Below are positions 14,852 to 19,433 of a stretch of 19,433 nucleotides of DNA, one piece after another. Within the stretch, counting starts at the first letter, position 1. Each line of letters starts with the position of its first letter. The stretch comes from Caldisericota bacterium (lineage in GTDB: Bacteria; CAIJMQ01; JAADFP01). Under the pieces are notes generated by a model, which ran no database searches, was not told the origin of the DNA, and worked only from the letters and a program-made list of their open reading frames with translations. The stretch is taken from assembly GCA_013152825.1 (NCBI GenBank), contig JAADFP010000049.1:1-19433 (forward strand). The letters are read 5' to 3'. The position numbers and the translations under genes were made by a program.

Positions 14852-15679
14852 TTATGAAATTTCCTTGAAATTTCCTTCCAGGGCAAACTTTACCAGGGAA
14901 GGAATCTCCTCCCGGTTTATTCCCTCTGAGAGGGTAACCTGTAGAATTGTGGCGATATTAAGTTTTCCTAGGTTTTCCAGTGCTTTCATCTTGAGAGCAA
15001 GTTCCTCTTTCCTGCCTCCCATTTTTTCGTATGTATATTCCCTGAAGCCATTGAAAGAGAGCAATACGCTATCCAGCCCATTTTCTTTAAGTTTTTTCAC
15101 GTAATCCATATCTTTTAGCTTTAAGCCATTGCTGCAGATACTTACCCAGTTTTTCCTCTTTTTAAGCAACCGAATCATTTCCGGCAGGTCGCTTCGCGTG
15201 GTGGGCTCTCCTCCAGTGAGGGCAATCTGGCGTTTATAAAAAAGAGGAGAGGCTTCTAAATCTTCTACTCTCACTTCCCCACCCCATTCATTCTCCCTAT
15301 CCAGGCAAACACTGCAGCGGGTATTGCACTGGTTGGTAATGCGCAGGACAAAGGTGGTTACCTTTTCCAGCCCTTTAACTTTATCCAGTGAGCCATCAAA
15401 AACTTCTCCAATATCCACATTATAAAAAGGCGCTCTCTCGATTTTGATAGGGGCAGGGAACCATCTCCCTTTATGTAAAAGTGTCTTCCAGATTAAATTC
15501 TCGTGTTTGCATTCCTTTATAAGGTAGGTGCATTCGCCGTCAAAAACCTCCCAGAGCGGCACCACCCTGTCGCAGGAGGAACAAATTGCTTTTCCCCCTG
15601 ATACTACCTCCACCCCATCCCATACCATTTCCTTTTCTGAAAAGGGGAAAGAAGACTCAAAAGGCCGCTTTATGTTCAC
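14852..15679 (-). CDS. Radical SAM enzyme, N-terminal and core part (frame broken near the end)
   Basis: This 275-residue frame starts with GTG. An N-terminal Cys-rich domain (CSSCDRVVPLWEVF, then a Cys at ECKHE, about 33-58) resembles that of the MJ0619/Tes branch. The radical SAM core has NQCNTRCSVC (CxxxCxxC, about 114-123) and the GGEP-type motif LTGGEPTTRSDL near 154. The Tes branch includes enzymes that modify membrane lipids and related substrates; that link is by memory of domain style only. Translation stops at TAA 14852-14854 just after an exact 11-bp tandem duplication; removing one unit extends the protein to 449 residues, a normal length. A TAAAAT lies 5 nt before the GTG, with TTGTGT 17 bp further upstream and no Shine-Dalgarno, so the mRNA is probably leaderless. 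It leads the operon with the LolA-like and GT39-type genes. Confidence 0.85.
   Translation of the reverse strand: MNIKRPFESSFPFSEKEMVWDGVEVVSGGKAICSSCDRVVPLWEVFDGECTYLIKECKHENLIWKTLLHKGRWFPAPIKIERAPFYNVDIGEVFDGSLDKVKGLEKVTTFVLRITNQCNTRCSVCLDRENEWGGEVRVEDLEASPLFYKRQIALTGGEPTTRSDLPEMIRLLKKRKNWVSICSNGLKLKDMDYVKKLKENGLDSVLLSFNGFREYTYEKMGGRKEELALKMKALENLGKLNIATILQVTLSEGINREEIPSLVKFALEGNFKEIS
14856..14877 (-). repeat. 11-bp tandem duplication breaking the radical SAM gene
   Basis: GAAATTTCCTT occurs twice in direct tandem (14856-14866 and 14867-14877, plus strand). The second unit introduces a frame change of +2 and brings a stop codon into frame 2 nt past its end. Removing either unit gives one open frame from 15679 to 14319. 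Confidence 0.9.
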
Positions 15680-15684
15680 AATTT

Positions 15685-15713
15685 ATTTTATCTTATGAGA
15701 CAGGGGGACACAA
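15685..15713 (-). promoter_or_regulatory. Promoter of the radical SAM operon, leaderless geometry
   Basis: On the reverse strand TTGTGT (15713-15708, 3 of 6) is followed by a 17-bp spacer and TAAAAT (15690-15685). AAATT then leads straight into the GTG start at 15679. Confidence 0.45.
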
Positions 15714-15972
15714 CCGGGAATCGGTTGGGTTTGCGTGGCTCGAATCGTCGTACGTAATTCGTCAATCGTCCCCCCATATCCCCACTAACTCAACACTTTC
15801 TCCCCAGAAACCAGGTAACTCAAGACGAACTGCCCCACTTCCCTCACTACTATACTCTATCTATCATCTACTAACTTCCCTACTCATTTCTCCCGATCTA
15901 TTGTCTAAAGTCTTTTTCTCTTAGCTCTCCTGGATATCCGGTTTCGCGGGTATGACAGGGAGAGCTGGTTTT
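15714..15972. repeat. Repeat-rich intergenic zone with heptamers and a REP-like palindrome
   Basis: No gene is seen. In-phase 7-bp units AATCGTC, GTACGTA, ATTCGTC, AATCGTC run 15743-15770, and looser heptamers (CTACTAAC, TCTATTG, TCTAAAG types) follow to about 15912. A hairpin at 15923-15966 has outer arms AGCTCTCC and GGGAGAGCT. Its inner palindrome is of the form GGATATCCG...CGGGTATGACAGG, the third copy in the window of the element at the ends of the inverted pair. Confidence 0.65.
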
Positions 15973-16091
15973 CCTGTATCCTGCATCCTGTATCTCCCCT
16001 CACTTACTCACTATTTACTCTTTACTACCCTCTCCCCCGCTACCCGCTACTAAGGTCTAACGTCTACAGTCTAAGGGCTAAAGTCTGTGGT
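15973..16091. repeat. Seventeen consecutive in-phase degenerate heptamers
   Basis: The tract divides without a slip into 7-bp units: CCTGTAT, CCTGCAT, CCTGTAT, CTCCCCT, CACTTAC, TCACTAT, TTACTCT, TTACTAC, CCTCTCC, CCCGCTA, CCCGCTA, CTAAGGT, CTAACGT, CTACAGT, CTAAGGG, CTAAAGT, CTGTGGT. It ends 13 bp before the acpS extended -10, so it supplies the upstream promoter region of that gene. Confidence 0.75.
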
Positions 16092-16103
16092 ATCCAGTCT
16101 TTA

Positions 16104-16112
16104 TGATAAAAT
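16104..16112 (+). promoter_or_regulatory. Extended -10 promoter of the acpS-like gene, leaderless geometry
   Basis: TGATAAAAT (TGn plus TAAAAT) is followed by CGTGT and the ATG at 16118. No Shine-Dalgarno precedes that ATG. Confidence 0.5.
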
Positions 16113-16117
16113 CGTGT

Positions 16118-16477
16118 ATGGAAGATTTAGGAGTGGGGATTGACATACTGGAGATTGAGAGGATAAAGAAGGCAATTGATCGGTTCGGAGAAAGATTCCT
16201 GGACAGGATTTTTAGCAGGAAAGAGAGGGAAGCAATACCTGATAAAAACACCCTGCTTTACTATACCCTGGGGTTTTCTTTTAAAGAATCCGTGTGGAAA
16301 GCTTTGCCGCAGGAAAGGCAAAAGTCCACCTATTTCCGGGACATAGAAATCTACTGGAGAAAAAAAGAGCCCTCGCTCCGTATCAAAAACCTGTCCCTCC
16401 CCTACTCTCTAAGTTTTTCTGTGGACAAAGAATTCGTGGTAACTATTGCTTTTTTGTTTTTTGCACCCGACAGATGA
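16118..16477 (+). CDS. acpS: Holo-[acyl-carrier-protein] synthase-like 4'-phosphopantetheinyl transferase
   Basis: This 119-residue protein fits the AcpS size. It opens with LGVGIDILEIERIKKAIDRF, the AcpS signature with the metal-binding Asp, and then FLDRIFSRKERE. The second motif FSFKESVWKAL corresponds to the F..KEA..KA segment. The enzyme moves phosphopantetheine from CoA onto acyl carrier protein. I chose the ATG at 16118 over an upstream one at 16103: the shorter form matches family N-termini, and the 16103 ATG lies inside a TGATAAAAT -10 element. The usual SH(D/E) near the C-terminus is replaced by SFSVDKEF, so substrate handling may differ, or the protein may be a divergent paralogue. 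It stands alone, downstream of a heptamer tract. Confidence 0.8.
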   Translation: MEDLGVGIDILEIERIKKAIDRFGERFLDRIFSRKEREAIPDKNTLLYYTLGFSFKESVWKALPQERQKSTYFRDIEIYWRKKEPSLRIKNLSLPYSLSFSVDKEFVVTIAFLFFAPDR

Positions 16478-16553
16478 AACTCTTTCATTTTTCCTGATTA
16501 TCTCTGGATAGTAATAGAATTACTAAGGGAACCTAGAGGGAACATAAATATTT

Positions 16554-16559
16554 TATAAT
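16554..16559 (+). promoter_or_regulatory. Possible -10 of hicB
   Basis: TATAAT is a perfect -10 hexamer 26 bp before the proposed hicB start, with a Shine-Dalgarno in between. No convincing -35 is seen. Confidence 0.4.
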
Positions 16560-16570
16560 GGGGTAACAAG

Positions 16571-16577
16571 AAGGAGG
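16571..16577 (+). promoter_or_regulatory. Ribosome-binding site that points to an ATT start for hicB
   Basis: AAGGAGG lies 7 nt before an ATT codon at 16585. The first ATG/GTG/TTG in frame is a GTG at 16603, 25 nt away, too far to use this site. Confidence 0.6.
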
Positions 16578-16584
16578 TTTTGTA

Positions 16585-16809
16585 ATTTCTTACAAAGTAA
16601 GCGTGGTTATTGAGAAAGATGATTATGGTTATTATGCCTATTCCCCAGACCTGGAAGGATGCCAAACGCAGGGAAATTCATTAGAAGAAGTAAGGGAAAA
16701 CATCAAGGAGGCTATAGAACTTTATCTGGAAACCCTATCAGAGAATGAAAAGAAAAAATACCTGAGCAAGGAGATTCTAACCACTACTTTAGAGGTAAAA
16801 GTTGCCTAA
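16585..16809 (+). CDS. hicB: HicB-family antitoxin
   Basis: The 74-residue product (if started at ATT) reads SYKVSVVIEKDDYGYYAYSP followed by LEGCQTQGNSLEE and KEAIELYLE. This is the classic partially degraded RNase H-like fold of short HicB proteins. HicB normally binds and neutralises the HicA mRNA interferase. ATT at 16585 is preferred because AAGGAGG is 7 nt upstream and the residues SYKVSVVIEK are part of the conserved first strand. A GTG at 16603 would drop that strand and sit 25 nt from the ribosome site. No DNA-binding C-terminal domain is present. The hicA gene overlaps the hicB end by 8 bp but is broken, leaving hicB without an active partner here. Confidence 0.85.
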   Translation: MSYKVSVVIEKDDYGYYAYSPDLEGCQTQGNSLEEVRENIKEAIELYLETLSENEKKKYLSKEILTTTLEVKVA

Positions 16810-16929
16810 GGTAGCCACAGGATTTACCGGAAAGGAAATAGGAGAATCGTTCTTCCCTTTCACAAAGGGAAAATCCTACATCCTAAAATAGTTAAGCAAA
16901 TTCTCAAAGGCACAGGTAAAGCCGAGTGA
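16802..16929 (+). pseudogene. hicA: Remnant of a HicA toxin gene (internal deletion)
   Basis: A TTG start at 16802, 6 nt after GAGG, overlaps the hicB stop and opens PKVATGFTGKEIGE, matching HicA N-termini. From 16846, in a different frame, the sequence reads IVLPFHKGKILHPKIVKQILK and ends at TGA 16927-16929, matching the HicA C-terminus. Intact HicA has about 30 more residues between these parts, including the catalytic His in a GSH motif; these are missing and the frame is changed. So this is a HicA gene that lost about 100 bp of its middle. The remnant frame from TTG stops shortly after, within the second part. An mRNA interferase activity is very unlikely. Confidence 0.8.
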
Positions 16930-16961
16930 ACAAAACCCTGTAATTCATCTTTCAGGAAGCA

Positions 16962-16975
16962 ATGGGGTCAGCCCT
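16962..16975 (+). repeat. 14-bp dispersed direct repeat, copy 2
   Basis: ATGGGGTCAGCCCT is identical to 4122-4135. It lies between the hicA remnant and the convergent DUF4954 gene. Confidence 0.45.
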
Positions 16976-16984
16976 TTCGTTATT

Positions 16985-18310
16985 TTAACAGCGGGAGAGT
17001 AATCCTTTTATCTCCTGCAAGATTTTGCGGGTTTCCTGCCAGGTTTCTTTAACAAAGGAATCATCCTCGGCACAGGTATGGGCAGACTCATAATCTTCGA
17101 TTATCTTTTTCCCTCTTACATCGTCCTTTCTTTTGGATTCCTCCACCATTTCAGCAATCCTCTCCTGCATTTCGGCCAGCATTTGCAGGAGTTCTTTCAG
17201 GCCTTTTCCGGGGAATTCCTGCAGGATTATTTTCCGTTCATGCTCCCAGCGAGTATGCGAAGACTCCTTTACCAGGATATCTTTCCATTCGTTGCTTTCT
17301 TCCAGTTTATTCTTTAAACCGCACAATGCATAGTAGCGGATGAAGAAGGTGTAAATATCCACTGCTTTTTTACGGTTTTTTTCAAAGAGGTAATTTTTAC
17401 CCAGACCAGGTAAGTCTTTCCCCAGGTAAAAATCTTTTACTTCGGGTATGTTTTTCAATCTCTCGCGCGCTTCTATCATCAAGTCCACTATATCCGGCCT
17501 TAACACCTCGAAATCAAACCGGGAGCGCCTTGCCTTATTCCTTTTCCGGTACTTTCCCTCGTTTCTCCGAATGGTAAACAGGTTATCTGAAAGCACCCAG
17601 CCAGGGATTATCTCGTTAAAGGCAGGAGAAACACCCGGCAAATTTACCGCGGGCGAGTTTATTAACGAGAAGGGGAATTCTACCTTCTGGGGCAGGGTGG
17701 TAACTCCGGTAGCAATGATGGAATAAGGAGATTTCTTAAAGTTTGCCGGGAACTTTATATTTGTTCCCAGGCCAAAGAATGTACCTTCTCCGCACCATAT
17801 TTCCTGGTCAGGAGCCTTGGAAGTGTGATTTGAGCCCACATTTGCTCCGTATCCCACGTTTCCTTTACCCTCAGGCCAGAGAGCAGCAATGAGCAATGAT
17901 TGATGGTGAAAGCCTACAAAAGGTCCCACCAGCGATGCGGTAACCTCTCCTTCTGCCACGCCTGTGTTGGGACCCAGGAGCGACTGGGTAACCTTGCCAT
18001 GCCTTTCCACGTGGGAATGCTCGGTAAGTACGGATTCGCTCACAATACTCATGCTGGTTACCTCGCTTCCCCATTGAATTATGGAGTGTTCCACGATTGC
18101 CCCCTCTTTTATCTCCACTTTTTCCTCCCGGTTACTCAGGATAGTGGAATCTTCTACCTTGGCCGCGCTTTCAATCAAAGCAAAGGGCCCAAGGAAAACA
18201 TTTTTGACTGTGGGGGTGGAAATTATCCTGGAATATTCGCCAAGCACTCCCTTCTCTTTTTCAATCAATCCCAGGTAATCCCGGATAAACTCCTCGTACT
18301 CCTGAAGCAA
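16985..18310 (-). CDS. DUF4954-type beta-helix protein, C-terminal part of a split gene
   Basis: The frame is 441 codons from a TTG at 18310; the real start is upstream in the other fragment. It holds a left-handed beta-helix made of hexapeptide-like turns (about residues 35-215), with phrases such as GAIVEHSIIQWGSEV, GPNTGVAEGEVTASLVGPFVGF, GYGANVGSNHT and CGEGTFFGLGTNIKFP. A mixed domain of about 100 residues and a helical C-terminal tail rich in Glu/Lys follow. This arrangement matches DUF4954 proteins, related in fold to sugar-nucleotide acyl/uridylyl transferases but of unestablished function. Upstream of its TTG the frame meets TGA at once, but removing one 8-bp unit (18311-18326) fuses it with the N-terminal fragment to give 617 residues. 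Confidence 0.82.
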   Translation of the reverse strand: MLQEYEEFIRDYLGLIEKEKGVLGEYSRIISTPTVKNVFLGPFALIESAAKVEDSTILSNREEKVEIKEGAIVEHSIIQWGSEVTSMSIVSESVLTEHSHVERHGKVTQSLLGPNTGVAEGEVTASLVGPFVGFHHQSLLIAALWPEGKGNVGYGANVGSNHTSKAPDQEIWCGEGTFFGLGTNIKFPANFKKSPYSIIATGVTTLPQKVEFPFSLINSPAVNLPGVSPAFNEIIPGWVLSDNLFTIRRNEGKYRKRNKARRSRFDFEVLRPDIVDLMIEARERLKNIPEVKDFYLGKDLPGLGKNYLFEKNRKKAVDIYTFFIRYYALCGLKNKLEESNEWKDILVKESSHTRWEHERKIILQEFPGKGLKELLQMLAEMQERIAEMVEESKRKDDVRGKKIIEDYESAHTCAEDDSFVKETWQETRKILQEIKGLLSRC

Positions 18311-18846
18311 TTCACTATTTCACTATTCTTTCTCCTGGTGGCAAGCTGTTCTGCAATATCCACGGTTATTTCTGCAAAAGTCTTTACCTCTCTCCCACCT
18401 GTCTCTATGGCCAGGGATAATTCCAGGCCGTTGCCCATGGAATTTTTAGGGGTAAAGGAAACTATTCCTGCATCAAAGAGAACAGCCCCTTTTTTCAGCA
18501 CGTAGTTGTGAAGAAGCTTAACCTGAAATAAGAGAGATTCACCCAGCAGAATAGAATGCGAGACAACCGAGTCGTAAATTCCGCAGGGAAAGGGGGCATC
18601 TCCTATGTTAATTTCACCATCCAGGCTGCCGATTATAACCTCTCCTATGAATGTGGAATTTTTTATCCGGCCAGGAAGTAATTCTCCCGCTATTTTAACT
18701 TTGGTGGAAGTATTCCCCGCATTTTCTAATATCTCTATCTCTCCGGGAGTCAGCTCCCTGGTGCCGGGTACTTTTACCTGCAAGCCATTTATCAGCTCAG
18801 AAGATTTAAGCACTCTTTTGTAATCAAAGATATCTATCAGCTTCAT
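18265..18846 (-). CDS. DUF4954-type protein, N-terminal part of a split gene
   Basis: This 193-residue frame has a good Shine-Dalgarno (AAGGGGG) ahead of an ATG at 18846. It reads MKLIDIFDYKRVLKSSELIN, then a Thr/Gly-rich beta region (LTPGEIEILENAGNTSTKV) and beta-helix-like turns (GEVIIGSLDGEINIGDAPFPCG, HNYVLKKGAVLFDAG). From about residue 176 the reading becomes unnatural (VNCFRSTRSLSGITWD) because an 8-bp tandem duplication at 18311-18326 shifts it. With one unit removed, AEQLATRRKNSE runs into LLQEYEEFIRDYLGLIEKEK of the C-terminal fragment. It lies 174 bp downstream of nagB in the same direction, which hints at an amino-sugar role. Confidence 0.82.
   Translation of the reverse strand: MKLIDIFDYKRVLKSSELINGLQVKVPGTRELTPGEIEILENAGNTSTKVKIAGELLPGRIKNSTFIGEVIIGSLDGEINIGDAPFPCGIYDSVVSHSILLGESLLFQVKLLHNYVLKKGAVLFDAGIVSFTPKNSMGNGLELSLAIETGGREVKTFAEITVDIAEQLATRRKNSEIVNCFRSTRSLSGITWD
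18311..18326 (-). repeat. 8-bp tandem duplication breaking the DUF4954 gene
   Basis: TTCACTAT occurs twice in direct tandem on the plus strand (18311-18318 and 18319-18326). Removing either unit restores a single frame from 18846 to 16985. Confidence 0.9.
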
Positions 18847-18935
18847 ATTTCATTCCCCCTTCAAGTTATTAATACCTGGATGGGCACTCTTAATTACTCT
18901 CGCTAACTCACACAATTCGGTTTATATAGTGCCAA

Positions 18936-18977
18936 CCTGCCCGCCTATCCCGAAATTACACCGGAAAAGCAGGCAGG
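18936..18977. repeat. Imperfect palindrome between nagB and the DUF4954 gene
   Basis: CCTGCCCGC (18936-18944) pairs with GCAGGCAGG (18969-18977) in 8 of 9 positions with a 24-nt loop. It has the look of a REP-like intergenic hairpin; there is no T-run to make it an intrinsic terminator. Confidence 0.45.
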
Positions 18978-18990
18978 AACACCTTCTCTC

Positions 18991-19018
18991 GTTCACTGTT
19001 CACTGCTTACTATTTACT
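18991..19018. repeat. Short heptamer tract after nagB
   Basis: Four in-phase 7-bp units: GTTCACT, GTTCACT, GCTTACT, ATTTACT. The tract ends 2 bp from the nagB stop codon and belongs to the same repeat style as the other intergenic tracts. Confidence 0.6.
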
Positions 19019-19020
19019 AA

Positions 19021-19433
19021 TTAAATCATGCTCTTGCCGAGCTCTTTCCACATCTTTTCTGCGTAAAGGTAGTAGTTTTTTCTCTTCAGCTCGCTGGCTG
19101 CTTCTTCTTCTATTATGGCTATGGTATTTGGGTGGAGCTGCAAGGCAGAAGCAGTAATCTGGCTGGTAATCGGGCCTTCGATACTTTCTGCTACCACGCC
19201 TGCCTTTTTTCTTCCGTTGGCCAGGAAGAGACAGCATTTAGCTTCGAGGATAGTTCCCACTCCCATGGTAAGAGCCGCGCGGGGCACTTCGTCCAGGGAA
19301 TCGAAAAATCTTGCATTGTCTATGCGGGTCTGTTCTTCCAGAGCTATAAGCCTGGTGCGAGAAGATAGGGAAGAACCCGGCTCATTGAATGCAATGTGGC
19401 CATCTCCACCTATTCCCAGTACTTGCAGGTCTA
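19021..19433 (-). CDS. nagB: Glucosamine-6-phosphate deaminase (partial, N-terminus outside window)
   Basis: The reverse strand is open from the window edge to TAA at 19021, giving 137 codons of C-terminal sequence. It begins LQVLGIGGDGHIAFNEPGSS, which carries the Asp, His and Glu of the NagB active site. SSRTRLIALEEQTRIDNARF and VPRAALTMGVGTILEAK follow, the latter a NagB hallmark, and then EGPITSQITASALQLHPNT. NagB converts glucosamine-6-phosphate to fructose-6-phosphate plus ammonia in amino-sugar catabolism. The C-terminus is short (KELGKSMI), like the non-allosteric short forms. It lies just upstream of the DUF4954 gene in the same direction. The gene is cut only by the window boundary; the visible part is intact. 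Confidence 0.95.
   Translation of the reverse strand, partial: DLQVLGIGGDGHIAFNEPGSSLSSRTRLIALEEQTRIDNARFFDSLDEVPRAALTMGVGTILEAKCCLFLANGRKKAGVVAESIEGPITSQITASALQLHPNTIAIIEEEAASELKRKNYYLYAEKMWKELGKSMI

Noticed and set aside
15973..16091. CRISPR array
   Set aside because: The units are only 7 bp, have no separate spacers and vary gradually; no cas genes are near.
16103..16117. Upstream ATG start for acpS
   Set aside because: It lies within a TGATAAAAT -10 element, adds residues not found in the family and has no ribosome site.
17900..18505. 201-codon plus-strand ORF
   Set aside because: It is antisense to both DUF4954 fragments; its length is a by-product of the coding bias on the other strand.
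18915..18936. Sigma54 promoter (TTGGCAC on the reverse strand)
   Set aside because: The TGGCAC -24 part is present but the required GC at -12 is absent.

Overview
The window looks like a chromosomal segment from an uncultivated, Gram-negative-type (two-membrane) bacterium of moderate GC. The cell type is inferred from SecD and SecF as separate genes, a LolA-like periplasmic protein and an HflK gene. I cannot assign a phylum from sequence alone. The pairing of a DUF4954 gene with nagB and the heptamer-phased intergenic repeats suggest a candidate-phylum or metagenome-derived lineage. No phage, complete IS or CRISPR array is present.

Layout. Positions 1-3776 (minus) hold a housekeeping operon transcribed xseB, uppS, uvrB, hflK (hflK is cut by the window edge); the first three genes overlap. 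Upstream lie tRNA-Asp and tRNA-Val (3889-4073, minus). Divergent from them is alr, a PHP-domain phosphoesterase and a GT4-type glycosyltransferase (4173-7184, plus, all overlapping). An intergenic repeat zone (7185-7431) follows, then a TM2-domain gene (minus), secD-secF (plus), tRNA-Ser, a 96-residue membrane protein and tRNA-Arg (10956). A near-identical inverted copy of the repeat (11096-11228) closes this block. From 15679 down to 11562 (minus) run a radical SAM gene, a LolA-like gene, a GT39-type membrane glycosyltransferase and a PilZ-type gene. Another repeat zone (15714-16092) precedes acpS-like and hicB genes with a hicA remnant (plus). DUF4954 and nagB (minus, nagB partial) end the window.

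Most notable signals. (1) Three genes (radical SAM, DUF4954, PilZ) are out of frame at exact tandem duplications of 11, 8 and 5 bp. In each case removing one copy restores one continuous, sensible protein; all three lengths are 3n+2. (2) Five operon-leading genes (xseB, alr, secD, acpS, radical SAM) have a -10-like hexamer ending only 5-6 nt before the start codon and no Shine-Dalgarno sequence, so leaderless mRNAs are likely. Other genes have strong Shine-Dalgarno sites. (3) The long intergenic regions are built of degenerate 7-bp units kept in strict phase, associated with a REP-like palindrome. (4) hicB appears to start at ATT, and its toxin partner hicA is internally deleted, leaving an orphan antitoxin.

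All gene names rest on motif recognition by eye; no database search was run.
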